A DNA stretch of 64,000 nucleotides, from positions 1 through 64,000 of the forward strand of contig JAQGNH010000229.1 of NCBI GenBank assembly GCA_028291945.1, in the 5' to 3' direction. The first letter of the stretch is position 1. Each line of letters begins with the position of its first letter. Below the pieces are notes generated by a model. It ran no database searches. It was not told the DNA's origin and worked only from the letters and a program-made list of their open reading frames with translations. The stretch is from Betaproteobacteria bacterium (lineage in GTDB: Bacteria; Pseudomonadota; Gammaproteobacteria; Burkholderiales; SG8-41). The translations under genes were made by a program, and so were the position numbers. Below, piece after piece: positions 1 through 9,904 of the stretch.

Positions 1-847
1 GCGTGCAGATCGCGTTTTTCATTTTTAGCAGCGGGTAGTTTGCGTCGTAGACCGGCTCGCTATCGTATACGTCGATCGCGGCTCTCCCAGGACGCCCGTT
101 CTTGAGCGCCTGCTCGAGCGCGCCGGCTGCGATGATAGGGCCCCGGCTGGTATTCACGATCAGCGCCGTGGGTTTCATACGCGCGAGATCCTGCGCCGTG
201 ACGATGCCGCGCGTGTCCTTGTTGAGCGGCAGGTGCAGTCTGATGATGTCGGCGGTCTCGAAGAATGCTTCACGGGTTGCCGGCACCGCGTATCCCGCCT
301 CTGTCGCTTTTGCGGTTGAGGCCTCGCGACCCCAGCACGTGACTTTCATGCCGAATGCCCGGCCCACTCCGGCGACGATGCTACCAATGCGTCCGTAGGC
401 GTATACGCCGAGTGTCCTGCCATTCAGCCCTACGCCGACGGTGCTCTGCCACTTACCCTCCTTCATGTGCTGCACTTCTTCTGGTATGTGGCGCAGCCCC
501 GCCAGAATGATCGCCCACGTGAGCTCAGCCGTAGGGTTCGGGCCGCCGCCGCCACCGGCTGATACGACGATGCCTTTCTCGGTGCACGCGGCGAGATCGA
601 TGTGATATGCGTTCTTGCCGGTCTGGCTGATGAGCTTCAGCTTGGGCAAACGCTCGATGATCGTCCGTGGAAACGGCGAGCGCTGCTGCGTCAGAACGAC
701 TGCCTCTGCGTCCTTCAGCCGTGCTGCGAGCTTCTCCGGGTCTTTTTGCGTGTCGTTGTAAACGGTGACATCGTGATCTTTCAGCTGCGGATAAGCCTTC
801 GTCTTTGCAAATGCGCCCTGGTAATCGTCGATCACTGCGATTTTCAT
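1..847 (-). CDS. D-2-hydroxyacid dehydrogenase family protein (C-terminus beyond window start)
   Basis: Manual minus-strand translation from ATG at 847 (MKIAVIDDYQGAFAKTKAYPQLKDHDVTVYND...) stays open to position 1; contains LNGRTLGVYAYGRIGSIVAGVGRAFGM and TALIVNTSRGPIIAAGAL typical of NAD-binding 2-hydroxyacid dehydrogenases. Not in ORF track because it runs off the edge. Confidence 0.88.
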   Translation of the reverse strand, partial: MKIAVIDDYQGAFAKTKAYPQLKDHDVTVYNDTQKDPEKLAARLKDAEAVVLTQQRSPFPRTIIERLPKLKLISQTGKNAYHIDLAACTEKGIVVSAGGGGGPNPTAELTWAIILAGLRHIPEEVQHMKEGKWQSTVGVGLNGRTLGVYAYGRIGSIVAGVGRAFGMKVTCWGREASTAKATEAGYAVPATREAFFETADIIRLHLPLNKDTRGIVTAQDLARMKPTALIVNTSRGPIIAAGALEQALKNGRPGRAAIDVYDSEPVYDANYPLLKMKNAICT

Positions 848-890
848 GCGCCGCCTTCCGGGAAAATGCGTCGATTATATGCTGCGTCCA

Positions 891-2054
891 TTAGCTTGGC
901 GGAGTGCGCGTCAGGCGGCGCTGCGCCCGTCGGCTCAAGAGGCCGCCTGCACCGAGTATCGCAGCGTTGGCGACAAACACCGGCGCTAGGCCGAAAGCAG
1001 TTCCGAGCGAGCCGAAGAGCATCGGCACAGCGATGTGCGTGAAATTATTGATCATGAGCCGCAAGCCGAGCGCTTCTCCCGAGCGACCGGGCGGCGCTCT
1101 ATCGTAAATCAGCATGAGACTCACGGGTTGGCTGCAGCCCATCCCGAGTCCGAGCACGAACGCCATCACAGCCAGAAGGATCGGCGTCTCGAATATCGGG
1201 AACAGCACATACGCGGCGGCCCCCATATAGAGCGACCCCACCAGCACGGTGTCTGCGCCGTAGCGCTTGACGAGCCGCGGCATGATGAGCCGTACCACGA
1301 ACGCAGCAACAGCGAACATGCCCAGGATGATGCCGATCACAGAAGCGGAAAGACCGATCGCGCGGCCGTAGATCGGCATATAGAACTGGAAAAGGTCGGT
1401 ACCCGTCAGCACGATACCGCTGGTGATCAATGTTTGCCGCAACGGTACGTTCTTCAAAAGACTCGCCGAATACGAGGCGTGGTCGTCATCACGGCGCGAG
1501 TGCTCCGTGTGCGACGACGGCACGCGCAGGTAGAGGGTCACGATTGCGGCGCTAAACGTCACCGCAGCAAGGACCAGGTAAGACGGTGCGTACCCCAGAT
1601 GGTCGATCGAAAAGCCGACCAGCAGCGGCCCCGCGAAGCTGCCGCCGGCCATGACCAGGCCATAGTTGCTGAAATTTTTGGCTCGTGAGTCGGCGTCACT
1701 CAAGTCCCCGATGAGATTCTGGGCGCACACGTTGTAGAACACCCACGAGGCGCCCATGAGTGCCGCAGACACGTATAGCGCGGCCAGGTTGGGGAAAAAA
1801 TAAGGCACCAGTAGACCTAGAGCAACGCCCACCGAGCCGCCCACCATCGGCGTTCGCACTCCGAGCCGGTCGGTCAGCTTGCCCGCGTACAGGCCGAACA
1901 TCAACGGAAATACCGAGAACATCGCGGCGAGAACGCCAATATAAAATTGCGGCACTCCGAGATCCACAGCAAACAAAGTGACGATGACGCGACTGCCGCG
2001 GTAGGACGTCATGTTAAGCAGCACGATCAACAGCACCAGGTAGACGGGCGGCAC
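891..2054 (-). CDS. MFS transporter
   Basis: 387 aa polytopic protein with MFS-like repeats (FGLYAGKLTDRLGVRTPMVGG); paralogous to the next gene. Confidence 0.85.
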   Translation of the reverse strand: MPPVYLVLLIVLLNMTSYRGSRVIVTLFAVDLGVPQFYIGVLAAMFSVFPLMFGLYAGKLTDRLGVRTPMVGGSVGVALGLLVPYFFPNLAALYVSAALMGASWVFYNVCAQNLIGDLSDADSRAKNFSNYGLVMAGGSFAGPLLVGFSIDHLGYAPSYLVLAAVTFSAAIVTLYLRVPSSHTEHSRRDDDHASYSASLLKNVPLRQTLITSGIVLTGTDLFQFYMPIYGRAIGLSASVIGIILGMFAVAAFVVRLIMPRLVKRYGADTVLVGSLYMGAAAYVLFPIFETPILLAVMAFVLGLGMGCSQPVSLMLIYDRAPPGRSGEALGLRLMINNFTHIAVPMLFGSLGTAFGLAPVFVANAAILGAGGLLSRRAQRRLTRTPPS

Positions 2055-2056
2055 TG

Positions 2057-3226
2057 CTATGCCCCGCGCCGGTGGCTCATGTACGCTCCCACGCCGAGCA
2101 TCGCCGAGCTCAACCAGAACACCGGGCCGATGCCGAGCACCGAGCCCAACCCGCCCATTGCAGTCGGCACGACGACATGCATGGAATTGTTGATCGCGAT
2201 ACGCAGACCTATCGTTTCCCCCGCACGGCCTGGCGGCGAGTAGTTATAAGCGAGAATGACCGAAAGCGGCTGACCCATCGCCATGCCCAGCCCCAGCGCG
2301 AAGCTGATCGCGCCGAGTGCATAACCATTCGTCACCAAAGGTATCAGCACGAAAGTCGCTGCCGCCGTCGCGATCGAGCCAACAAGAGCCGGTTCTTCTC
2401 CCACTCGACTGACTATCAGCGGCATGATTGCGCGCGTCACAAAGCCTGCCACCGCGAATGAGCCCAGCACGAGCCCGATCGCAGACGCCGACAATCCGAG
2501 GTCGTGACCATAGAGTGGCATGTACAGCTGAAACAGGTCGAGCCCTGTCATCACCACCGCGCTGGCGATGAAAACACGTCTCAGGTTCGGGACGCGCATG
2601 AGATCTATCATGCGGCGGTTCGCCCTGCCTGCGGCAGCGCCGGCTCCCTTCGGGAAGCTCTTCGCGGTGAAAACCAGTCCGACCAGCGCTGTCGAGCTCA
2701 GCAAACCCAGCCAGAGATACGTCGCAACGTATCCAGCATGGTCGATTGCGAAGCCGGCGACGACCGGACCAAGAAAATCAGCCGTCGAGACGACCAGCGC
2801 GTACGAGTTGATATTGCGCGTGCGTGCCGCTCCACCCGCAAGTGAACCGGTCAGCGTCTGCAGCCCCACCTGAACGAAGATGAATCCGGTCCCAGTAATA
2901 GCTGCGGAGATAAAAACCGCCGCGAGGCCGGGCCAGAAGTACGGCAACAGGATGCCTGCGACCGACATGATGACGCCGCCCACGACCGGCATGCGCACAC
3001 CGTAATGATCGGAGACACGCCCGGCGTACACCGCAAGCACAAGCGCAAAAAGTCCATACGTTGAAAGCAGCAGGCCGATCTCGAACGGCTTCGCGCCAAG
3101 CTCGAGCGCATAGAGGGTGTTCAAAACGCGCGCGCCCTTGTAACCGCTGTTCCACAGGAGGATTAGAGCGAAGAGCTGGTAGAGCCGAATGCGAGGTGTT
3201 TCCGCAGCGAAGCGTTCGTTGTTCAT
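2057..3226 (-). CDS. MFS transporter
   Basis: 389 aa polytopic protein, motif LAVYAGRVSDHYGVRMPVVGG; tandem paralogue of 891..2054. Confidence 0.85.
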   Translation of the reverse strand: MNNERFAAETPRIRLYQLFALILLWNSGYKGARVLNTLYALELGAKPFEIGLLLSTYGLFALVLAVYAGRVSDHYGVRMPVVGGVIMSVAGILLPYFWPGLAAVFISAAITGTGFIFVQVGLQTLTGSLAGGAARTRNINSYALVVSTADFLGPVVAGFAIDHAGYVATYLWLGLLSSTALVGLVFTAKSFPKGAGAAAGRANRRMIDLMRVPNLRRVFIASAVVMTGLDLFQLYMPLYGHDLGLSASAIGLVLGSFAVAGFVTRAIMPLIVSRVGEEPALVGSIATAAATFVLIPLVTNGYALGAISFALGLGMAMGQPLSVILAYNYSPPGRAGETIGLRIAINNSMHVVVPTAMGGLGSVLGIGPVFWLSSAMLGVGAYMSHRRGA

Positions 3227-3303
3227 TGCTGGCTCCGATTGTAGCGCGCGAGGATGTGGGCGAAGCGCGATAGAATTGCGCCTTTTCTCGCATTCCGGAC
3301 TCC

Positions 3304-4554
3304 GTGCGGCTTACCATCTTCCGGGCGCTGAAGCATCGCAACTTCGCGCTGTTTACGTCGGGCCAGGTGTGCGCGCTCATCGGCTACTGGATGCAGTCGA
3401 TTGCACAAAGCTGGCTGCTGTACCGCATGACGGGCTCGGCGACGCTGCTCGGCGTGCTGGGCTTTGCCGGAAGCGTGCCCATTCTTCTGCTCGCGCCACT
3501 CGCAGGCTTGTGGTCCGACCGCGCGAACCTTCATCGCACGATGTTCGCCACGCAAGTCCTCGAGATGCTGCAGGCTCTATCGCTTGCAGCCCTCGCGATC
3601 TCCGGACTTATCGCGCCCTGGCACATCATCACGCTGTCGATGCTGATGGGCGTGCTCGTCGCGATCGAGATCCCGATGCGTCACGCCTATCTTCTGGAGC
3701 TCGTTGGCGGCAAGCAGGATCTACCGAATGCAATAGCGGTCACTTCACTCATAGGCAATACCGGACGCCTGATCGGCCCGGCTCTGGCCGGGATCGTCAT
3801 TGCCGCTTACGGGGAACCCGCATGCTTCGCGATTAACGCCCTCACGTACGTTGGGGTACTCGTGAGCTTCATGATGATTCGCGTCCGGGCGAGTCCACGG
3901 CCCGCCACCCATGCACCGGTCCTCAGCGGCCTGCGCGAAGGCTTCAACTATGTTTGGCGCTCGGTACCGATACGGCTGCTGCTGAGCGTGCTTGCCGTGG
4001 TGAGCCTTCTCGCCACCCCTTACATGACGCTGATGCCGGTGCTCGTGCGCGAAGTCTACGGCGGCGGCGCGAACGTGATGGGATTTCTAGTGGGTGCGGC
4101 CGGGTTCGGCGCGCTTTCGGGGACACTGTTTCTCGCGTCGCGCGCGAATGTACGAGGTCTCGTGCGCATCATTTCATACGCGAGCATCGCAGCGGGCGCT
4201 GCGCTCGCCCTCCTCTCGTGGGCCGGTGCCGTATCCGTCGTGTTACCCCTGCTCGCGATTATTGGATTTGGCATACTGGTGACCTCGGTATCGGTGAACA
4301 TGATCCTGCAAACGATCGTCGATGATGACAAGCGAGGACGCGTGATGAGCCTCTACACCGTTGCGTTCCTCGGCGCGTCGCCGCTCGGCGCCATTGCGGC
4401 GGGTGCCATGGCGGACCGGATCGGGGTCGCGCTGACGCTGACTGCCGGCGGCATATCCTGCGCACTCGCCGGGCTTTACCTTGCGTACAAGCGCGCTGAA
4501 ATCCGACGCCACATGCTGCCGATCTACGCAAAACTCGGCATCGCGGCGCGCTAG
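3304..4554 (+). CDS. MFS transporter (EntS/MFS_3-like)
   Basis: 416 aa, N-terminal FRALKHRNFALFTSGQVCALIGYWMQSIAQSWLLYRMTGSATLLGVLGF typical of this MFS subfamily. Confidence 0.85.
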   Translation: MRLTIFRALKHRNFALFTSGQVCALIGYWMQSIAQSWLLYRMTGSATLLGVLGFAGSVPILLLAPLAGLWSDRANLHRTMFATQVLEMLQALSLAALAISGLIAPWHIITLSMLMGVLVAIEIPMRHAYLLELVGGKQDLPNAIAVTSLIGNTGRLIGPALAGIVIAAYGEPACFAINALTYVGVLVSFMMIRVRASPRPATHAPVLSGLREGFNYVWRSVPIRLLLSVLAVVSLLATPYMTLMPVLVREVYGGGANVMGFLVGAAGFGALSGTLFLASRANVRGLVRIISYASIAAGAALALLSWAGAVSVVLPLLAIIGFGILVTSVSVNMILQTIVDDDKRGRVMSLYTVAFLGASPLGAIAAGAMADRIGVALTLTAGGISCALAGLYLAYKRAEIRRHMLPIYAKLGIAAR

Positions 4555-4646
4555 CAAGTGCTTTGTCTGAAGAAGGTGAACACTCATTCCGGAAACGCAC
4601 ATGCTTGCCGCAATTCGTCGCTGTTTTCTGCGTAGATGCGTGGTGA

Positions 4647-5639
4647 GTGAACCATCAGGCTCCAAACGTCGTGTCTTCAAAACAATCCTCTGATGCTCGC
4701 ATAGACCCCCAACGCCTCAGCGAGCGCGTGCTCGCCGCGCTCGCGGCGAACCGCCAGCCGGGCTTTCACCTGCCAGGCTATTTTCTCGAACTGACCTGGC
4801 CGCGAATCGGGAAAACGGACATCGAGCACGCGTTGAAAGCAGGTCCGCACTGTCGCGGTATAGACGGCAGCGTGCACCCGACTGCGCTGGCAATACTCGT
4901 CGACTCGGCATTGGCAACTGCGCCGCGGCTCGCCATCGAGCCAGGAGCGAGGCAGGCCACAGTGCATCTGAGCATTCAGTACACCGGTCACGCGCCGCGT
5001 GGCGATATGAGCATGGTAGCGCGGCTCGAGGGGTTCTTTGCGGGCGACGCTGTGCCGCACGCACTCACGCGCGGAGTGCTCTCGAGCGATGGACAGATCG
5101 TTGCTTACGCAAACGGCACGTTCATGGTGTTGCCGCCACCGTCGGGCGTCAAGCTGGCACCGCTGCCGTGGCAAAGGCAAGGGGAGGCCGCTGCCGCTCC
5201 ACTCGATCTGCAAGACCTCGACACGAATGAGCGCACAGTGTTGCATGCCGCTGAAGCCGCGCGATCGAGCACGAATTCGGAGCGTGCATTCATCGAGCAC
5301 TTCTGGGGAATATCGCCAAGGCAGACGCAATCAGGATCGGTCTGCCGCGTAAAAGTCACCCCCCAGATCGGGAACCGCGTGGGTCACGTGCAGGGTGGGC
5401 TACTGTTCGGGCTCGCGCAAGCGACTGCCAGCGCCGCAGTGCCGCGCCATCCCGCAGTGTCGAACATTTCCGCGTGGTATATCAGTCCCGGTCAGGGGAG
5501 CGTGCTGAAAGTGCGATCGAAAGTGATGCACGCGGGGCGCAGCTTTTCAGTCGTTCGCACCGAAATCAGGAATGCAGACGGAACGCGGGTGCTCGAAGCA
5601 GTGAGCAATCATGCTGCGCACGTTACCCGCAAGCCGTGA
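4647..5639 (+). CDS. acyl-CoA thioesterase-like protein (PaaI/hotdog, two domains)
   Basis: 330 aa, GTG start; two hotdog-like segments including NRVGHVQGGLLFGLAQATASAAV and VHPTALAILVDSALATAPRLA. Confidence 0.7.
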   Translation: MNHQAPNVVSSKQSSDARIDPQRLSERVLAALAANRQPGFHLPGYFLELTWPRIGKTDIEHALKAGPHCRGIDGSVHPTALAILVDSALATAPRLAIEPGARQATVHLSIQYTGHAPRGDMSMVARLEGFFAGDAVPHALTRGVLSSDGQIVAYANGTFMVLPPPSGVKLAPLPWQRQGEAAAAPLDLQDLDTNERTVLHAAEAARSSTNSERAFIEHFWGISPRQTQSGSVCRVKVTPQIGNRVGHVQGGLLFGLAQATASAAVPRHPAVSNISAWYISPGQGSVLKVRSKVMHAGRSFSVVRTEIRNADGTRVLEAVSNHAAHVTRKP

Positions 5640-5653
5640 GCCGGCGGCGGTGC

Positions 5654-5851
5654 TTACGAGCCGCTTTTGGAACCGGCTTCGTTGCGCCAGCGTTCCCAGG
5701 CGGCACGCTGGTCCTCGCGTATGGTGTCGTCCTCGAGCATGCTGCGCACGAGCGCGGTCACATCGGATTCGTAACCACCCTTGCGCTTCTCGATCTCCCA
5801 CTTGTGCCCCGCAGGAAAAACCGGCGACTTGGGAAAGCGATGCCATCTCAT
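5654..5851 (-). CDS. small hypothetical protein (possibly DUF3460-like)
   Basis: 65 aa ORF; YESDVTALVRSMLEDDTIREDQRAAWERWRN loosely resembles DUF3460; only plausible ORF in this gap. Confidence 0.45.
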   Translation of the reverse strand: MRWHRFPKSPVFPAGHKWEIEKRKGGYESDVTALVRSMLEDDTIREDQRAAWERWRNEAGSKSGS

Positions 5852-6044
5852 GATGCTTGGAGTCCTTTACGAGGAGGCCGTACGTTACTCGGCGCGAATA
5901 CCTGCGTCAACCCGTCAGCGGTCGGCGGAAAGAATGCTCCGCAATCCTTACGTTCCGCGCCGATCTCGGATGCGAGTGGCTCCGAGACTCGAGTGGTTAC
6001 GGCTGACCGCTGACGGCCTACGTCTTAGCTGACCGCAGACGAGC

Positions 6045-7229
6045 TTACCGCTTGCCCTTGCCCGGTTTCGCCTTCGCGCGTGTGGACTGGGCAGGACCGC
6101 CGTCCTCGGCATCCGGCTTACGCTGCGCCAACATCTGCTCGCGCGTCTTCAGCAGAGGCGCGATCTGCTTTGCCTCTACGACATACGTCCACTGCGCAAG
6201 CGCCTTCTCACGTCCCACGCGTGACTCGAGCCTCTTGCGAGTTTCTGCAAAATCCTTGTCGCGTTGTCCTTTCTGTTCGGCCTTTTCATCTTTTTCGGCC
6301 TGACGCTCGCGCGGCGCCTCACCCGACACAGTCACACCGACGAGATAGTCCTCGCCGCTTGTGGCTTTCCCTATACGCAGCGTATAGATCAGATTGTCGA
6401 ACGTCTCGGCAGTCACCGTGCCCCGCGAAGGATTGTCGGGCTTGACGTCGAGGGCCACGTCATTGAACGTCAGATTGCCAAGCGCGTTAACCGCGCCCAC
6501 AGCGGAGCTCGCATCGAGATCGCCGCCGCCGGCAAACTTCCACTGACCCCACTCGACATCGCGCGTGATCTTCCAGGGCGTGCCGCCTTCATTCGCGACG
6601 GCCAGCGTCTTGATGCGATCGGCTTTGAAAAAATCCTTGTCCAGCCAGCGGCCGGGTTGTGCCTCCGCAATACTGAGCGGATCCGAGACGACGACCACGC
6701 GATCCTTGCCCTCGAGAAAACGCACGTAGCGCCCGGCCGGTACTCCGTTCTGCGCATTGGGCAGGGGATTGCCCGGATCCTTCTTGAGAATGATCTTGCC
6801 GAGAACAACGTTCGCGAGCAGTTTGCCCGCCGCGTCCCTGAGCTCGATCTGTGTGCCGGCGCCTTCGCCCTTGCCGGGTTCCACGAGCTCGACTCGGGGT
6901 AGGAGCGATTCCCCAATGACCTCGGACTGGACAACTTTGAGGTCCGCGAGCTTGATGATCAGATCACTGATTGCTTTGAAATCGGCGGGGTAGCCGTTGC
7001 GCTCCTGCACGACCCAACTGTTTTCCTTGCGGATGAGCGTCACGGCGGATTTGGCACTGCGCAGCTGGATCTGCGCCACATCAGCCACTTTGAGGCTGGG
7101 CAACAGCTTTGCGCCTATTTTTGCTCCGCTGGCCCTGTAATCCGAGATGTCCTGCCAGAACAGGGCGAAGCCGGCTCCGCCCAGTACGATCAAGGCAAGC
7201 ACGAGTATCAGGAACTGTTTGCGGGTCAT
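6045..7229 (-). CDS. DUF4340 domain-containing protein
   Basis: 394 aa, N-terminal TM, LKVADVAQIQLRSAKSAVTLIRKENSWVVQER; downstream of a GldG-like gene. Confidence 0.75.
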   Translation of the reverse strand: MTRKQFLILVLALIVLGGAGFALFWQDISDYRASGAKIGAKLLPSLKVADVAQIQLRSAKSAVTLIRKENSWVVQERNGYPADFKAISDLIIKLADLKVVQSEVIGESLLPRVELVEPGKGEGAGTQIELRDAAGKLLANVVLGKIILKKDPGNPLPNAQNGVPAGRYVRFLEGKDRVVVVSDPLSIAEAQPGRWLDKDFFKADRIKTLAVANEGGTPWKITRDVEWGQWKFAGGGDLDASSAVGAVNALGNLTFNDVALDVKPDNPSRGTVTAETFDNLIYTLRIGKATSGEDYLVGVTVSGEAPRERQAEKDEKAEQKGQRDKDFAETRKRLESRVGREKALAQWTYVVEAKQIAPLLKTREQMLAQRKPDAEDGGPAQSTRAKAKPGKGKR

Positions 7230-7257
7230 TCAACGATCTCCGTATCGGCCTGCGCCA

Positions 7258-9156
7258 TCACGCCGGTCTCTGAGCCGCCGCGATTCTTCGTCGCTTGGCA
7301 AACGCAAGGGCGAGCCCGGCAAGCGCGACCAGTAAGGGCACCAGACCGATGTTGACCACCTTGGTCCAGAACTGAAGCCGTTCGCTCTCCACACGCAGGT
7401 TCTTGCGCACCTCTTTGAGCTGCACACGACTCTCGGCCGCTTTCTTGCGAAAGTTGTCGATCTCGGATTGCTGCTCGGCTGTGAGTATCGCGCTCGTTCC
7501 GACCCCGGGTTTTCCTTTCTGCAGCGCCTGCAGCTTCTCCTGAGTTTGGTTGACGCTGTCTTCGAGCTCCTTGATCTTGCCGAGATACTGCTGTTGTGCG
7601 CGGCTCTCCATCCTCTGGATGACAGTGAGAGGGCGGGTAAACGACGCCCGGCTGCGCAGGCTCATCAGGTTCTGATCGCCTGAGAATTGCTCGACCAGCC
7701 CCTGCGCGAACGACAGATTTCCATTGCGCGGCACGACAAGTTTCTGGCCGAACATGTCCTGGACCTCGACGGCTGCGCCGTCGGTGAGTAAATCGACATC
7801 CGCAACGAGCACCACCTGGTTCTCTGCAGCCGCTTCGCGCAGATGCGGCACAGCCTTCTCGTCAGTCTTCGGCGTTTCCGCTTTCGGATCCCTCGGCATC
7901 ATCGGGGCCGGCTTGCCATTCGGGAAAGCCGTCTTGAACTTCCCCGCGAGGCGGATCGCAATGGGATTTTCTTCGCCTGAAGGCTGAAAACCACGGGTCG
8001 AAGGCTCGCCGGAAAGCGTCGCGATGATGAGATCGACGAGCATCGAGTTCTTCGAGGTGTGGGCAAGCGCGGTCTCCTTGAGGCCTTCAGCGGGTTTACC
8101 CTTGAACACACCGCTGAACGGCACGAGCATCGTGCCCACCTGGCTCATCACGACATCGTCCTGATTGAGCGCCTCCGGGGGCAACGAGAGCAGTGTTGGC
8201 AACAGCCGTGGACCTGCGCCGCTGGGGTACGTGAGATCGGCTATGACCTGGTTGAGCGGGACATCGATGCCCCACGCCTTGAACAGGGTATACAGCGTCG
8301 ATTGACCCGCCTGCGCTCCGCCGAATGGATTCTGGAGGTCGGGCTGCTGATCGAAATACGCGTACGGATCTACGAACGCGATCAGCTTGCCGCCGCGAAG
8401 GATGAACTGATCGATCGCATACTCGGTTTCCTCGGTGATATTGCGAGGGTGTATGACGAGCAGGACCTTGATGTCATCGTCGATCTTTTTCGCGTCGAGC
8501 TCGACTTTGCGCACGTCGAAATTGCGCTTCAACTCCGAACCGAACACCCACGGTTCGGTCGGCTGCTGTTTCGACATCGGATTCAACGGCCGACCCAGCA
8601 CGGGAAGCGCGCTCATCAGGCCGACGACCGGTTTTTTGGTTGCCGATACCTGAGCGATGGCGCGCGTGATGTCGTATTCGAGCAGGCGCTCGCGGTCGGG
8701 CGACAGGACCGGTATTGCCGCCTTCTGATCGAGGAATGATGCAGAGAGACCCAGGTAGAACTTCTCGCCCGTGTCCGTCTGCTGGCCTTCGACGTTGTCG
8801 AGCTGAGCCGACTCCTCAGCGTCTGAATCCGGCTCGGGGTTGAACCGCTCGATGATCACTTTGCCTTTCGAAGCCGAACGATACTCGTTCAGTATGTCTT
8901 CTACGCGCTGAGCGAACGTCTTCAGAGCGACGGGTACGGCATTGCTGCCCTGCGTATAGTAGAAACGGATACGAACGGGCGCTTCGAGCTTGGAAAGAAT
9001 CGCTTTGGTTCCAGGCGAGAGCGTATACACGTGGCCTTGCGTCAGATCCACCCGCGCGTTGAACGCGCTCACGATGAAATTCGCCGCGACGAGTATGACG
9101 AAGAGGGCGATCAGGCCACCCGCTGAATACCACAGTGTTTCACGAGTACGTTTCAT
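7258..9156 (-). CDS. GldG-like ABC-type transport system auxiliary protein
   Basis: 632 aa, N-terminal TM + RVDLTQGHVYTLSPGTKAILSKLEAPVRIRFYYT; C-terminal TM. Confidence 0.82.
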   Translation of the reverse strand: MKRTRETLWYSAGGLIALFVILVAANFIVSAFNARVDLTQGHVYTLSPGTKAILSKLEAPVRIRFYYTQGSNAVPVALKTFAQRVEDILNEYRSASKGKVIIERFNPEPDSDAEESAQLDNVEGQQTDTGEKFYLGLSASFLDQKAAIPVLSPDRERLLEYDITRAIAQVSATKKPVVGLMSALPVLGRPLNPMSKQQPTEPWVFGSELKRNFDVRKVELDAKKIDDDIKVLLVIHPRNITEETEYAIDQFILRGGKLIAFVDPYAYFDQQPDLQNPFGGAQAGQSTLYTLFKAWGIDVPLNQVIADLTYPSGAGPRLLPTLLSLPPEALNQDDVVMSQVGTMLVPFSGVFKGKPAEGLKETALAHTSKNSMLVDLIIATLSGEPSTRGFQPSGEENPIAIRLAGKFKTAFPNGKPAPMMPRDPKAETPKTDEKAVPHLREAAAENQVVLVADVDLLTDGAAVEVQDMFGQKLVVPRNGNLSFAQGLVEQFSGDQNLMSLRSRASFTRPLTVIQRMESRAQQQYLGKIKELEDSVNQTQEKLQALQKGKPGVGTSAILTAEQQSEIDNFRKKAAESRVQLKEVRKNLRVESERLQFWTKVVNIGLVPLLVALAGLALAFAKRRRIAAAQRPA

Positions 9157-9160
9157 GTCC

Positions 9161-9904
9161 TTAACCTGCGCGCTGGTTGCGGATGATCAGGCCGGTCGTG
9201 AAAAGCGCAAAGCCGATCACTGATGCGAAAAAGATGACATCTCGAGCATCGAGAACTCCGCGCTGGAAGCCTTCGAAGTGCGTCATGACCGAAAATGCCG
9301 CGACGATCTGGGTAACAATCGGATTTGCGAAACGCGTCAGCAGATCGGTGACGGGCGTATAGCCTGCGAGTATGAGGAACAGGCAGATCATGACCGACAG
9401 AATGAAGCTGATCACCTGATTGCGCGTCATCGCGGAGGTCATGCAGCTGATGGCCAGGTACGCGCCAGCGAGCAGTAGGCTGCCGACATATCCGGCCAGG
9501 ATGACTCCGTTATCCGGATTGCCGAGCCAGTTCACAGTGATGATCACCGGAAACGTCAGTGCCAGCGCGAGCGCCAGGAACAGCCACGACGCGAGAAACT
9601 TTCCGACGATGGCCTGCCAGGTCGTGATCGGCAGCGTGAGCAGAAGCTCGAGCGTGCCGAGGCGTCGCTCCTCTGACCACAGCCGCATGCCAACCGCGGG
9701 AACGAGGAACAGGTAGAGCCAGGGGTGCCATGTGAAGAACGAGACTAGAGATGCATCGCCGCGCTCGAAGAAGTTGCCCACCGTGAATGTAAAAAAGCCG
9801 GTCAGCAGAAGGAAAATGACGAGGAAGACGTAAGCGATCGGCGAGGTGAAGTAACCGCCGAGCTCGCGCTTCATTATGGCTTTGATATTGGCCCAGGCGT
9901 TCAT
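9161..9904 (-). CDS. ABC-2 type transporter permease (GldF-like)
   Basis: 247 aa polytopic, AIMKRELGGYFTSPIAYVFLVIFLLLTGFFTF. Confidence 0.85.
   Translation of the reverse strand: MNAWANIKAIMKRELGGYFTSPIAYVFLVIFLLLTGFFTFTVGNFFERGDASLVSFFTWHPWLYLFLVPAVGMRLWSEERRLGTLELLLTLPITTWQAIVGKFLASWLFLALALALTFPVIITVNWLGNPDNGVILAGYVGSLLLAGAYLAISCMTSAMTRNQVISFILSVMICLFLILAGYTPVTDLLTRFANPIVTQIVAAFSVMTHFEGFQRGVLDARDVIFFASVIGFALFTTGLIIRNQRAG

Noticed and set aside
602-1688. Plus-strand ORFs 602..1042 and 1035..1688
   Set aside because: Antisense to the dehydrogenase and the MFS transporter; composition (His/Arg rich) typical of shadow ORFs in high-GC DNA.
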